The position numbers and the translations under genes are program-made. Source: Dehalococcoidia bacterium (GTDB lineage: Bacteria > Chloroflexota > Dehalococcoidia > GIF9 > UBA5629). From it: a DNA stretch of 64,000 nucleotides. Position 1 is the first letter of the stretch. Each line of letters opens with the position of its first letter. The notes below the pieces were generated by a model that searched no databases, was not told where the DNA came from, and saw only the letters and a list, made by a program, of their open reading frames with translations. Where the stretch lies: the NCBI GenBank assembly GCA_041653995.1, contig JBAZEK010000001.1:248001-312000 (forward strand). The letters are read 5' to 3'. This document shows positions 7,683-17,813 of this stretch, piece after piece.

Positions 7683-10544
7683 TCAGCGCGTGGTATCGAA
7701 TCTAAGGCTGACTATTTCATGCGCTCCCGCAGAGAAACGTATACAGCCGTCCGGCCCAGTTTTTATATTATCGATGATTGTCTCGTCGAGCCTGCACCTG
7801 TGAGCGGCCCCGACAGGCAGGTCCGGCTTTATGCGCACCTTGATTGCCTTGCCGGTGATATTGAAGCCGCGCACGAGCAATCCCGTCCCATCTTCGGGGG
7901 TTTTAATTGCAGCGATGACAAACAGGTCGGGAACAACGGTCAGGAAGGAACCTGTCCCGCTGCGTGTGCCGCTATGAGGAATATCTACGACGGCGCGCAT
8001 GGGGGCATTGAACGCGTAGGCCTGCTGAAAGGACCCGGCCCAGCCGTCAGTATGCGGAACGATCGAATACTCAAACTCATAAGTGCCGTGCATCTGCGCG
8101 TCCGGCACTGCCATCCAGGGCGGACCCGCGTGGTCCTTTCGCGTGTCAAGGTTGTCCAGCGACAGCCAGCCGATGCAGCGCAGCAAGGTTAATGCCACCT
8201 CCGAGGCCGGGCCTGATTGCAGAACCTCCGCTTCGGGCAGGCCGCGGTTGGCGACCATGAGGCCGGTTTTCCCGTCCGATATGTCGACGAAGGCGCGTTG
8301 CGGCTGCTGTGCTGCAGGCTTCTCGAACCAGCTATTATCATGGGCTGGAGCGCCCGCAGGTCTCCCGACGACCTCGAAGTGGCCGTCATAGTATGCTTCA
8401 CCCGTCTTGAAAGGCGCCGTGAAGTGCGCCCGCAGCCGGTGGTCGCAACAGACGTTGGTTACGCTCGTTGTAAAATCGACCCGTGCAATCCCGCGTGTCA
8501 GGACGGCCTTTGTGGTGATCTCGAGGGGCGCTCTGCCGGCAGACCTCGCCATACGATCAGGCGACAGGGAGTCAGGGACGAGCATCACCAAGTTGAGAGT
8601 TATGGATTGAGTGACGGGCCCACTTTCGATACGCAGGCCGGTCACAGTGGAGTATTGACGGGAATCAATGATACTGTCATCGGCAGGGGCGCAGTAGTTA
8701 TACAGGTCTCCACGGTCACCGCCGTCTGTGAAAAAGTTGAGGCCGCTGTAAACCTGTCCGGTCCTTTTATCGGTCAACATGAAATCGTTGCTGCATTCAT
8801 CAATAGAGACTATCAGGTATTCATTTTCAATGGACTCGGGATTGGCGCAGGCGTTGGCGGCTGCGGCTGCGGGTGACCTCTGTATCCAGTATGTTGCGTA
8901 TCCCAGAGGCGGCACATCGCCGGCGATGAAAGAGATCTGAGATGGCCGCACCAGCGCTGCCCTGACATGGAATTGCCGGATCGAGGTATCAGTGAGGCAG
9001 CTATTCAGTTTATCCTGCCAGGCTTTCAGTGCCGGCTGTCCGCTGTTGTCCACGATGATATCCAGATAGAGGTCGTCGCCCTTACGTTCAATTTCTATAT
9101 CATGGATCTGGATACCGTGGCTCGAGCCCTGCGCTGCCGTTTCCCACAGGGCGGCGAGCCCCTGCCAGTCCAGGGTCGTATCCAATAATTCCTCCACACC
9201 GCCCCTGCCGACGACCTGGTGAGGTATGTTGTTTCCCCGGCCGTCGAGTATCTCGATATCACCGCCTGAATGGCTCAGTATCAGCGACATGGTTACGGCC
9301 CCGCTGTTGACCGACGATAATGGATTGAAAACCGTGACCGAGAATATCGCTGCTTTGTCCGGATACGGGCAACTTGTATCGAGAGATATTATTATATCGG
9401 ACAACGCCCGGCCCGCGACCGCTTCAGCTATCTGCGCGACCTGGTCGAAGCGCGTCCTCATTTCATCGTGTACCTGGTCGACGGAGCAGCCGCAAATGGA
9501 GTCGTGGGCGTGGTTCTCCAGCAGCATGCGCCAGGCCAGCGCAGTGAATCCGTCCGGCCGCTCAGGCGATGCGAGAAGGGTATCAGACGGCTGTTTTGAG
9601 GCAATCAGCAGGGCGATGGCGCTGTACGGTTCCGCCCATTTCTCCAGCAGGACCTGGCAGCGGTGGTTGCTCTGTTTGATCCACATACGCGATGAAAGCG
9701 TGCCCGGCAGCACAGGCTGCCTCATGCAATGGCGTAGCTCGCCTGTAATGGTCGGGATGGCCGTTTTCGATGCGTCCAGCCACTGCTGCAAGTCGGCCAG
9801 GTAGAGGGGAAGAGTGGAGTGTATGAAGTTGTATCCAGGCAGGGCTTGATTCAGGAAATTAAGTGCGGGGGTTATTTCGGGGCGCGGTTCTATGTGGTCA
9901 GTTCCCTGCATGAGCAGTATGGGGCCGCCCTGCGTGAAGGGGACCAGTTTATCCAGCGCGGTTTTAGCCTCCGCCAGCGTGGCTTCATCGTTGAAGGAAG
10001 GTATTTTAACCGCGTTGCTGTAGCTTTCCCTCAGGTGGGCCAGAATAACCCGCGTGCCATCCGGGCCCTTCCACCAAAGCTGGCAGGGTTGATCGCCTAT
10101 GCCGCGCCAGGCGACGGCGCTGTGCAGGCCGAAGCCGGCCAGCAGCTGGGGCATCTGTCCGATATGTCCGAACGAGTCCGGCAGGTATCCTGCAGTCATG
10201 CATGGTCCGAAGCGAGCGGCTGTTTTTCTACCCATCATCAGATTGCGTATGAGAGCTTCAGGGCTGACCAGGAATTCGTCGGGCATGCAGTACCACGGCC
10301 CCACCAGTACACGTCCGCTTTCTATATGCTCCCTGAGCTCGGATTCCCGTTCGGGGCGAACGGCCAGGTAATCCTGCAGCAAGATGGTCTGGCCGTCCAG
10401 CATAAAATATTTATAGTCCTTATCCGACCTGAGGATACGCAGCAGCTTGTCGACCATGCGCACAAGGTTAAAGCGGAACTGCTGAAAGGTGCGATACCAT
10501 TCGCGGTCCCAGTGGGTATGAGATATAAAATGGACTTTAATCAT
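7683..10544 (-). CDS. Glycoside hydrolase family 38-type alpha-mannosidase
   Basis: 953 residues. The N-terminal GH38 catalytic domain starts ISHTHWDREWYRTF (residues 7-20, with zinc-ligand His and Asp) and contains AGYLPDSFGHIGQMPQLL, whose Asp123 is the expected nucleophile. The mid domain near 320-380 has LLENHAHDSICGCSVDQVHDEM, typical of the family; the C-terminal half is the beta-sandwich region. It should remove alpha-mannosyl groups from glycans or glycolipids. There is no signal peptide, so it is cytoplasmic. The ATG at 10544 has no clear Shine-Dalgarno. No sugar transporter or other glycosidase lies nearby, so the substrate cannot be inferred from context. Confidence 0.88.
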   Translation of the reverse strand: MIKVHFISHTHWDREWYRTFQQFRFNLVRMVDKLLRILRSDKDYKYFMLDGQTILLQDYLAVRPERESELREHIESGRVLVGPWYCMPDEFLVSPEALIRNLMMGRKTAARFGPCMTAGYLPDSFGHIGQMPQLLAGFGLHSAVAWRGIGDQPCQLWWKGPDGTRVILAHLRESYSNAVKIPSFNDEATLAEAKTALDKLVPFTQGGPILLMQGTDHIEPRPEITPALNFLNQALPGYNFIHSTLPLYLADLQQWLDASKTAIPTITGELRHCMRQPVLPGTLSSRMWIKQSNHRCQVLLEKWAEPYSAIALLIASKQPSDTLLASPERPDGFTALAWRMLLENHAHDSICGCSVDQVHDEMRTRFDQVAQIAEAVAGRALSDIIISLDTSCPYPDKAAIFSVTVFNPLSSVNSGAVTMSLILSHSGGDIEILDGRGNNIPHQVVGRGGVEELLDTTLDWQGLAALWETAAQGSSHGIQIHDIEIERKGDDLYLDIIVDNSGQPALKAWQDKLNSCLTDTSIRQFHVRAALVRPSQISFIAGDVPPLGYATYWIQRSPAAAAANACANPESIENEYLIVSIDECSNDFMLTDKRTGQVYSGLNFFTDGGDRGDLYNYCAPADDSIIDSRQYSTVTGLRIESGPVTQSITLNLVMLVPDSLSPDRMARSAGRAPLEITTKAVLTRGIARVDFTTSVTNVCCDHRLRAHFTAPFKTGEAYYDGHFEVVGRPAGAPAHDNSWFEKPAAQQPQRAFVDISDGKTGLMVANRGLPEAEVLQSGPASEVALTLLRCIGWLSLDNLDTRKDHAGPPWMAVPDAQMHGTYEFEYSIVPHTDGWAGSFQQAYAFNAPMRAVVDIPHSGTRSGTGSFLTVVPDLFVIAAIKTPEDGTGLLVRGFNITGKAIKVRIKPDLPVGAAHRCRLDETIIDNIKTGPDGCIRFSAGAHEIVSLRFDTTR

Positions 10545-10613
10545 TTATTCAGGGGAAACCGTTACGATGCTAAGGTCGGCTTCAGTATATCAAAATGGAA
10601 AAACATGCGAGTA

Positions 10614-12506
10614 TCAGGCGGTTACAAATGCGAACCGGCCGCTCCGGAAAAGCTCCAGGCAGGCATCTACCACAGCGGGATCGTACAATTTGCCATTGTT
10701 CATGGAAATCTCCTCCAGCGCTTTATCTATGCCCATGGCGGAGCGGTAGGGGCGATGGGAGGCCATGGCTTCGACCACGTCCGCCACCACCAGTATCTTC
10801 GCTTCCAGGAGCATGTCTTCCCCCTTGAGTTTGCCCGGATAGCCTGAGCCGTCCAATCTCTCATGATGCTGTAGTATGGCCTGTGCGACGACAGTGGGAA
10901 AATCCATACCGATCACGATGTCGTAACCATATTTAGGATGGGTTTTTATCAGATCATACTCGATATAGGTGAGTTTGCCGGGCTTGCTGAGTATATCGGT
11001 GGGGATATACATTTTGCCGATATCGTGGATGACCGCCGCCATCCTGACATGGTCGACCCTGTCGCTTTGCAGCTTCATCTCCCCGGCTATGGCTGTCGCC
11101 AGAGATGCTACGTTCTGCTGATGGCCGGCCGTATAGGGATCTCTTAATTCCACGATCTTGACCATGGTGCTGATGGCGTCATTCAGCGTTTTCTTGAGCG
11201 ATTCGTAGCTTTTCACCAGTTTCTCTTCAGCCAGCTTGCGCTCTGTAATAACATCGAACACGGCCACAAAGTACTCCTTTTGCGGGCTGTATACCGATAC
11301 AGAGAACCACATCTGCAGGGCAGACACGTATGTCTCAAATTGCTCGGGTATGCCGGTCAGGGCCACTCTGCCGTAGATCTCGAATAACTGGGGGTCGTTC
11401 TCATATATGCCAGGGATGGCCTCAGATACTTTTTTCCCTGTGATATCCTTCAAACCGGTCTGCTTTTCGAAGGCCTTGTTCACTGCAAGGTAGGTGAAGT
11501 CCCGGGGTTGACCATGTTCGAAGATCATCTTGCAGTAAGCAAAACCGTTCATCATGTTCTCGAATAATGATCGGTACAGCTCTTCGCTTTCTCTCAAAGC
11601 GGCCATAGTTTGCCTGCGCTCGGTGATGTCTCTTCCCTCGGCCAGAATGCCGACCGCAACATTATTATCATCCCGCAGGACGCTGAACTTGTTCTCCATC
11701 CATACGGTACCACCTTTCTTGCAGGAATACTCAAACTCAAGGGTCAGGATGGGATTGTAGTTCGGATCGGCTTCAACCAGAGGAAGCTCACTCAGGAATA
11801 CTTCGGATGCTGCTTTGAGCGACTCGGGTGTGACCTGCTTCTCCAACGGCATCTGCATAATCTCTTTCGCGGTGAAGCCGCGTAATTTCTCCACGGAGGG
11901 ACTTATATATATAGTCTTTAAATTCATGTCAGCTATCGCTACTGTATCCGTTGTGTGCTCCGAAAGTAGGCGATACTGTGCCTCGCTGGCCTTTAATGCC
12001 TCCTCAGCCATCTCTCGTTCGGTGATGTCGACATGCTGGATAACGGCATTGGTGACTTTGCCCTCGGCGTCGATAATGGGCGAAATGGTGACTTCCAGTA
12101 TTACATAGGCAGATCTCTGCAATTTGACTGATTTGAGCTGGGAAGAGTCGTATTTCAACTTGAACTTCGCAATGGAACCCTGTGCAAACACATCGCGCAC
12201 CAGCGGCATAAATCCCTGTTGCTCAACGATGTTGTCCTGCAATACATTATATTTTCCTACCAGTTCCTCATCAGTAACATTGAGCAGATCGCGGCAGGCC
12301 TGATTCATTTTAATCAGGGTACCCTGACTATTGGAGATCCACATTGCGTGAGGGCTTTGTTCGATCAGGCTTAAGAGGAAGCCTTCAGAATGTTTCAGGG
12401 CATCCAGCGTGCTCTGCAATCTGGAAGGGCTGGATCTGCGCGATGGATGTCCGGCGCCGCCTGCTTTGCTTTTAGCAGGCTTTGACTTATCTGATCTGGT
12501 GGTCAT
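10614..12506 (-). CDS. PAS-PAS-PAS-HD-GYP cyclic-di-GMP phosphodiesterase
   Basis: 630 residues, soluble. A basic low-complexity N-terminus (1-30) precedes three PAS domains (about 35-165, 175-300, 305-425; each starts with a SE.(L/Q)YR or SEGFL-like helix and ends with an ITER motif). A C-terminal HD-GYP domain (about 430-630) follows. The catalytic signature is intact: HDIGKMYIP and HHERLDGSGYPGKLKGE. It should hydrolyse c-di-GMP in response to a PAS-sensed cue. The ATG at 12506 has GAGGT upstream. It lies 18 bases after the next HD-GYP gene and is probably co-transcribed. No GGDEF cyclase occurs in the window. Confidence 0.9.
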   Translation of the reverse strand: MTTRSDKSKPAKSKAGGAGHPSRRSSPSRLQSTLDALKHSEGFLLSLIEQSPHAMWISNSQGTLIKMNQACRDLLNVTDEELVGKYNVLQDNIVEQQGFMPLVRDVFAQGSIAKFKLKYDSSQLKSVKLQRSAYVILEVTISPIIDAEGKVTNAVIQHVDITEREMAEEALKASEAQYRLLSEHTTDTVAIADMNLKTIYISPSVEKLRGFTAKEIMQMPLEKQVTPESLKAASEVFLSELPLVEADPNYNPILTLEFEYSCKKGGTVWMENKFSVLRDDNNVAVGILAEGRDITERRQTMAALRESEELYRSLFENMMNGFAYCKMIFEHGQPRDFTYLAVNKAFEKQTGLKDITGKKVSEAIPGIYENDPQLFEIYGRVALTGIPEQFETYVSALQMWFSVSVYSPQKEYFVAVFDVITERKLAEEKLVKSYESLKKTLNDAISTMVKIVELRDPYTAGHQQNVASLATAIAGEMKLQSDRVDHVRMAAVIHDIGKMYIPTDILSKPGKLTYIEYDLIKTHPKYGYDIVIGMDFPTVVAQAILQHHERLDGSGYPGKLKGEDMLLEAKILVVADVVEAMASHRPYRSAMGIDKALEEISMNNGKLYDPAVVDACLELFRSGRFAFVTA

Positions 12507-12524
12507 TATTTACCTCAAATCCCG

Positions 12525-15500
12525 TCATAGGGGTTTAAAAGAAAACCTTCCACTTTTAAAAAGCTCCTGACAGGCGTCCGCCACAGCGGGGTCGTATAAT
12601 TTACCCTTGTTTATCGATATCTCTTCAAGCGCCTTGTTCAGGCCCTGGGCAGGACGGTAGGGACGGTCTGCGGCCATGGCTTCAACGACGTCCGCGACCA
12701 CCAGTATCTTCGCTTCCAGGATTATCTCATCGCCCTTGATGCCGCCGGGGTAGCCTGATCCGTCCAGCCTCTCGTGATGCTGAAGAATAGCCTGCGCGAC
12801 AGAGCAGTGGAAATCCATGTCCTTGACAATCTCGTACCCGTAGTGTGGATGGGTCTTGATCAGATTGTATTCTATTTCCGACAGTTTTCCCGGCTTGCTG
12901 AGTATATCGGAAGGGATATACATTTTGCCTATGTCATGTATGACCGCTGCTGTCCTGAGCCTATCGATCCGTATATCGTCCAGCTTCATCTCTCTGGCGA
13001 TGGCGGTCGCCAGGTCGGCCACATTCTGCTGGTGGCCCGCAGTATAGGGATCTCTGGTCTCCACGATTTTAACCATGGCATTGATGGCGTCGTTCAGCGT
13101 TTTCTTGGTGGATTCATAGCTTTTGAGCAGCTTCTCCTCAGACAGTTTACGTTCGGTAATATCCCGGCAAACGCAGAAAATAAGCTTTTGGCCTTCTATG
13201 ACGGCGGCGTTGGTGCTGATCTCAACATCATAGATCGTGCCGTCCTTGCGGCGGTGCCTGGTTTCAAAATGATCGCCTGCCTCATCCACGGAGCGGATCA
13301 TTTCAAGCGTTTTTTCCTGCGGGAATTGAAATTCCCAATCAAATACGTAGAGTTGATGCATTTCCTCGGGAGAGTATCCAAGCATGGCGGCAAACTGTTT
13401 GTTCGACTCATATACCTTGCCGTTCTGATCGAGTATGACGATCCCGTCCCTGGACTGCTCAACCAGGATGCGCCGTCTTAGTACCTCGTCCTCTAATGCC
13501 TTCTCCAATTTCTTGCGCTCGGTGATGTCTTTAAACACCGTCAGAATCGATTCAGGGTTGCCTTTTTCATCCACCAGCATGGAAGAACTGATCTCCAGGT
13601 AAAACTTGCTGCCGTCTTTTTTATAGCTGGTGAATTCCTGGTTTCTGACCACTGTCTCCTTACGAAGCTTTTCCAGGTTCTCTATTATCATTTCGGAGTT
13701 TCCAGGCGCCACCAGGTCCATCACATTCCTGCCCTTCAAATCCTCCGTCGGCTCAAAGCCGAAAACCTCCAGGGCCTGTTTGTTGTTCATAACGATCGTT
13801 CCGTTCATGTCCATCAGCCCTATGGCGTCAGGCGAAGTCTCGATAAGTGTGCGATACAAGGCCTCGCTTTCCCGGATTCTCCTTTCTACCAGCCGGTCGT
13901 CCGTGATGTCTCGCGCTGAAGATAAAGCGCCCTTTACATTGTTGTTTTCATCCTTGAGCACCCGGCACCACCATGCCAGCAGTCTCTTCTCCCCATCCTT
14001 TCGCCTCTGCCAGCTTTCAAGGTAGATAACGTTTTCAGCGCCCTTGAAAAGGGAATCTACCGCAACGTAGGTGTCCTGCTCGCCTTCGAAGTAGTAGCTC
14101 GCCTCTTTTCCCAGCATGTCCTCGCCGAAAAAGTCGGTGGCGGCCGGGTTGGCCCATGTATACACTTTATTTTCGTCTACTTCCGCAATGATGTCCGGTA
14201 TAGCGTCCAGCATGGCGCCGTAGCGCAGGCTCAATGTCCTGAGGGATTCGGAGACGTTTCTTCTCTCGGTGGTGTCATGCGCGATGCCAACGAAATAGCG
14301 AAATGAACCGTTATCATCCAGCACTCTGTTGCCGCTGGTGGTATGCCAGCGCCATTCACCCGAGGCATGCCTGACACGATATTCCAGTCCGGGGGTAAAG
14401 TGACCGGTCTCGATAAAATAATTCAGCGCGAGCTCGACCATGGGCATGTCATCGGGATGAACGAAAGAGCGGAAGGCCCGGCCCTGCATTTCCGAGGGCT
14501 TGAATCCCAAAATCCTTTCTGAGGCAGGAGATACGAACAGAAATACTCCCGCGGCATCCAGCGTGTAGATCATATCAAGGCTGTGATCGATGATCAGCCT
14601 GTGCCTCTCCTCGCTTATTTTAAGCGCATCCACCATCTCGGCCTTCTCCTGATAAACCCGTATATTTTGCAGCCGCCAGACCAGTCCCACACCGGCGCCG
14701 GCGCCAAGCAACAGCGCGCCGACCAGGGCTACGACCAGCCAGAGTATCTGCAAAAGAGGCTCGTACACCTCCGAGGTATCTATGCGCGCTATCATGAACC
14801 AGGGAGAATCCGGTATATAGCGGATGTCTGCGATCACATCTACATCGCGGTAGTCTTTACCCTCCACAATACCCTCATCGCCCAGAACTGCTTTAACGGC
14901 CGGCACCTCCGTTTGCGACAACGGTATACGTAGTTTAAGCGCAGCATCCTTATCATACCTCAGCTCGTTAAGAAAAAGCGCATCATCGCCATCACGCCGG
15001 ACGATTAGCGTCTCAGCCGTAGCAGTGGTTGTTGGCCAGCGGCTGATCAGCGGGTAGAGATAGCGGTGCGGGTCGATAAGCAGGGCCACGACACCCAGCG
15101 GCACATTGTCATCCTTTTCCTGGAAGACAGGGACGAGTACCATCATGTGGGGTTGTGAAGATTCATCATGAAAATGGAGATCCGAGACAGTCAGCTTGCC
15201 TGAGCGCAGCGCTGCGGCAGCATCCTCAGGTATATGCTGCGAGACAGGCTCGGTAGAATCAGGGACACTCATTCGTACCTTGCCGTCAGTATCAAGCAGT
15301 AGCAGTTTCTTGTACTGTCCGATCTGCAGGTAGTGGTACAGCCATGACCGCAGCAGCTCTTTGGAGACCGCATCATCGGGGTATTCCAGATAACTCTGCA
15401 CGATGTTGGAGAAAGCGGGATTCCTGAAGAGCAGGTTGGCATCCCCGATACGCTCTTTGCGCCATTGAATCAGCTCTCCGGCTTTCAGGTCCGCAATAGC

Positions 15501-16046
15501 CGAAAGTTGATATTCGACCTGCGACCTGTAATTCCTTTCGTAGCTGCTGTAGAAAAAATGTCCGGCGACAAGGATGCCGATCGACAGGAATACAAATATC
15601 AGCAGGAGCGTAAGAGGCGTATATGAATAATTACCCTCAGATGTTTTAGTGCGGTCACCTGGTTTGCGTCGTTTATCCCTGTATATGAACATTATTGACA
15701 ATACCGTGCTCAACAGAGTTGAAGAAACCGCGAAGATGATCATGCGCAGGATGGGATCAGGGTAGGGAGAGATGAAAAGCGCGCGCGGGAGGAATATCAG
15801 CAGCGCGACGACATTGGATATCAGGGCGCCCGCCAGGCCGAAATAATAGGTGCAGTATAAAATGGGGACCAGGAAGAGGATTCTGTGGGGATCGTGAACC
15901 GTGTACCAGATTTCCCAGCGCAGGGCATCCAAGCCGAAATAGTCAACCAGTTGGCCGAAATAGTAGATCAGGGCGCAGGCGGCAAAAAGGGCAACCGATA
16001 TGCCGATATGTTTGGCTCTGGAGTCAGGCTGTCCCATATCGCCCAT
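12525..16046 (-). CDS. Membrane sensor with Cache-like domain, four PAS domains and HD-GYP output
   Basis: 1173 residues. About four N-terminal transmembrane helices (about 13-35, 50-90, 100-125, 143-165) precede an extracytoplasmic Cache-like region (about 170-430, with MVLVPVFQ and PWFMIARIDTSEVY) and a further helix (about 433-458). Four PAS domains then follow, starting near EERHRLIIDHSLDMIY, LRYGAMLDAIPDIIAEV, SEALYRTLIETSPDAIG and VLRRRILVEQSRDGIVI. The C-terminal HD-GYP has HDIGKMYIPSDIL and HHERLDGSGYPGGIKGD. It probably links an external ligand and internal redox or light cues to c-di-GMP breakdown. The start at 16046 follows GGGGGTAATGG. The HD-GYP part closely resembles that of the neighbouring gene, suggesting duplication. 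Confidence 0.88.
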   Translation of the reverse strand: MGDMGQPDSRAKHIGISVALFAACALIYYFGQLVDYFGLDALRWEIWYTVHDPHRILFLVPILYCTYYFGLAGALISNVVALLIFLPRALFISPYPDPILRMIIFAVSSTLLSTVLSIMFIYRDKRRKPGDRTKTSEGNYSYTPLTLLLIFVFLSIGILVAGHFFYSSYERNYRSQVEYQLSAIADLKAGELIQWRKERIGDANLLFRNPAFSNIVQSYLEYPDDAVSKELLRSWLYHYLQIGQYKKLLLLDTDGKVRMSVPDSTEPVSQHIPEDAAAALRSGKLTVSDLHFHDESSQPHMMVLVPVFQEKDDNVPLGVVALLIDPHRYLYPLISRWPTTTATAETLIVRRDGDDALFLNELRYDKDAALKLRIPLSQTEVPAVKAVLGDEGIVEGKDYRDVDVIADIRYIPDSPWFMIARIDTSEVYEPLLQILWLVVALVGALLLGAGAGVGLVWRLQNIRVYQEKAEMVDALKISEERHRLIIDHSLDMIYTLDAAGVFLFVSPASERILGFKPSEMQGRAFRSFVHPDDMPMVELALNYFIETGHFTPGLEYRVRHASGEWRWHTTSGNRVLDDNGSFRYFVGIAHDTTERRNVSESLRTLSLRYGAMLDAIPDIIAEVDENKVYTWANPAATDFFGEDMLGKEASYYFEGEQDTYVAVDSLFKGAENVIYLESWQRRKDGEKRLLAWWCRVLKDENNNVKGALSSARDITDDRLVERRIRESEALYRTLIETSPDAIGLMDMNGTIVMNNKQALEVFGFEPTEDLKGRNVMDLVAPGNSEMIIENLEKLRKETVVRNQEFTSYKKDGSKFYLEISSSMLVDEKGNPESILTVFKDITERKKLEKALEDEVLRRRILVEQSRDGIVILDQNGKVYESNKQFAAMLGYSPEEMHQLYVFDWEFQFPQEKTLEMIRSVDEAGDHFETRHRRKDGTIYDVEISTNAAVIEGQKLIFCVCRDITERKLSEEKLLKSYESTKKTLNDAINAMVKIVETRDPYTAGHQQNVADLATAIAREMKLDDIRIDRLRTAAVIHDIGKMYIPSDILSKPGKLSEIEYNLIKTHPHYGYEIVKDMDFHCSVAQAILQHHERLDGSGYPGGIKGDEIILEAKILVVADVVEAMAADRPYRPAQGLNKALEEISINKGKLYDPAVADACQELFKSGRFSFKPL

Positions 16047-16202
16047 TACCCCCTGCTATTTCAATAACTGTCTATATAAAAATCGAAGTCAACCGGCATC
16101 ACTACTTTGAAGTTTAGCGACACATATGAAGACTGTCAATTTGAGCGATTGTGGAAAACAGACATCAAGAGTAAATCGCATAGTCCTGTTCGGCAAACGG
16201 AC

Positions 16203-16263
16203 TTGACAGGGTGAAGTGGCTGCATTACCATTAAAAAAACTATATAACAATATCATTATATAG
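16203..16263 (+). promoter_or_regulatory. Promoter and ArsR operator
   Basis: A -35 TTGACA at 16203-16208 and TACCAT at 16226-16231 (17-base spacer) are followed by a perfect 8-bp inverted repeat, CTATATAA (16240-16247) and TTATATAG (16256-16263) with an 8-base centre. This AT-rich dyad just before the arsR start is where an ArsR dimer would bind to repress its own operon until arsenite is sensed. Confidence 0.65.
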
Positions 16264-16278
16264 TTATAAAGGATTACG

Positions 16279-16641
16279 GTGAGACAAATGCGGAATTTAG
16301 TCAGGATTTTGAAGTCGCTGTCGGACGAGACCAGGCTGCGCATGCTCAACATGTTGTTTCAGCGTGAATGTTGCGTGTGTGAGATCATGCAGGTGCTGGA
16401 TATATCGCAGCCGCGCGCATCGCATCATTTGATAGCATTGTATAACGCCGGTCTGCTCAAGATGCGCAGGCAGGGGCTGTTCGCGCTGTATTCAATCGAC
16501 TGGGAGAACATGCAAACTTACGAGGAGGAGCTGATCAGAGCGGTGCGCAAAGGTCTGGAGGGCAATGAGCAGGCGGAGTCGGATTTGCGCAATCTGAAGA
16601 AGGCAAAACGCGTGTTGCCTGATTGCGTGGCTAAAGTTTGA
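16279..16641 (+). CDS. arsR: ArsR-family arsenite-responsive repressor
   Basis: 120 residues, a winged-helix ArsR/SmtB protein. The recognition helix region is SQPRASHHLIALYNAGLLK. The metalloid site ECCVCEIM (Cys31, Cys32, Cys34) matches the Cys-x-Cys arsenic motif of classical ArsR. The start is taken as GTG at 16279 with AAAGGA five bases upstream; an ATG at 16288 is also possible. It is the first gene of arsR-acr3-permease-redoxin, 34 bases before acr3. The dyad at 16240-16263 suggests autorepression. Confidence 0.9.
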   Translation: MRQMRNLVRILKSLSDETRLRMLNMLFQRECCVCEIMQVLDISQPRASHHLIALYNAGLLKMRRQGLFALYSIDWENMQTYEEELIRAVRKGLEGNEQAESDLRNLKKAKRVLPDCVAKV

Positions 16642-16675
16642 TAAAGACAGATACTACCGATATTTGGAGAAAGTG

Positions 16676-17743
16676 ATGTCGTGTACTGAACAGCAAAGCA
16701 GGCCGCAGTTATCGGTCCTTGATCGTTTCCTCACGCTCTGGATATTTCTGGCCATGGCGATCGGAGTCGGCCTCGGTTACTTCATGCCGGATGTGGCGGA
16801 CCTTATTTCCGTTTTCCAGGTCGGCACAACATCTATCCCCATTGCCGTGGGATTGATCCTGATGATGTACCCGCCGCTGGCCAAGGTCAAGTACGAGGAC
16901 CTGCACATGGTCTTTCGCGACTGGAAGATACTGGGACTGTCGCTGGTGCAGAACTGGCTGATAGGTCCTGTTCTGATGTTTGTACTGGCCATTGTTTTCC
17001 TGCATGCTTACCCGGATTACATGGTTGGACTGATAATGATGGGCCTGGCGCGCTGCATCGCCATGGTGATCGTGTGGAATGAGCTTTGCGGCGGGGATAA
17101 TGAATATGCCGCCGGCCTGGTGGCCTTCAACTCCATTTTTCAGATACTGTTTTATTCGGTCTATGCATATGTTTTCATCACCGTGCTGCCCGGCTGGTTC
17201 GGGCTTGAGGGATCATCCGTTAGTATAACCATCTGGGAAATAGCGCAGAGCGTTTTGATTTACCTGGGTATACCGTTTTTCGCCGGGATGCTGACAAGAC
17301 TTATATTAATAAAGGCCAAAGGCCGTGAGTGGTATGATACCAAATTTATTCCCACTGTCAGCCCGGTTACGCTGGCGGCGTTGCTGTTTACCATCGTGGT
17401 AATGTTCTCTTTGAAAGGCCAGATTATAATCGAGTTGCCGCTGGACGTGCTGCGCATCGCCCTGCCGCTGCTCATCTATTTCGTTGTCATGTTCCTGGTA
17501 TCCTTCTATATGGGAAAGAAGATAGGCGCCAACTATCAGAAGACAGCTACGATCGCGTTCACCGCTGCCAGCAATAATTTCGAGCTGGCTATCGCCGTGT
17601 CGGTGGCCGTCTTCGGCATCGGATCCGGGCAGGCCTTCGCCGCCGTGATAGGTCCCCTGGTGGAGGTTCCCGTCTTAATAGGCCTGGTAAACGTGTCGTT
17701 GTATTTCAAACGCAAATTTTTCGACCGGGCGGCGCCTGCTTGA
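16676..17743 (+). CDS. acr3: Acr3-type arsenite efflux permease
   Basis: 355 residues with about ten transmembrane helices (BASS superfamily). It extrudes arsenite from the cytoplasm. The conserved Cys of helix 4 is present in GLARCIAMVIVWN, as is the essential Glu region ASNNFELAIAV in helix 9. I use the ATG at 16676, because GGAG lies six bases before it; an upstream TTG at 16664 overlaps that ribosome-binding site. It follows arsR directly. No arsA ATPase is nearby, so it probably works as a secondary carrier. Confidence 0.93.
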   Translation: MSCTEQQSRPQLSVLDRFLTLWIFLAMAIGVGLGYFMPDVADLISVFQVGTTSIPIAVGLILMMYPPLAKVKYEDLHMVFRDWKILGLSLVQNWLIGPVLMFVLAIVFLHAYPDYMVGLIMMGLARCIAMVIVWNELCGGDNEYAAGLVAFNSIFQILFYSVYAYVFITVLPGWFGLEGSSVSITIWEIAQSVLIYLGIPFFAGMLTRLILIKAKGREWYDTKFIPTVSPVTLAALLFTIVVMFSLKGQIIIELPLDVLRIALPLLIYFVVMFLVSFYMGKKIGANYQKTATIAFTAASNNFELAIAVSVAVFGIGSGQAFAAVIGPLVEVPVLIGLVNVSLYFKRKFFDRAAPA

Positions 17744-17813
17744 GCACAAGAAACAAGCAACCTGATCAATCTGTATTGAATGCTGCTCGCTGATGTTAAA
17801 GGAAAGGAAATAA

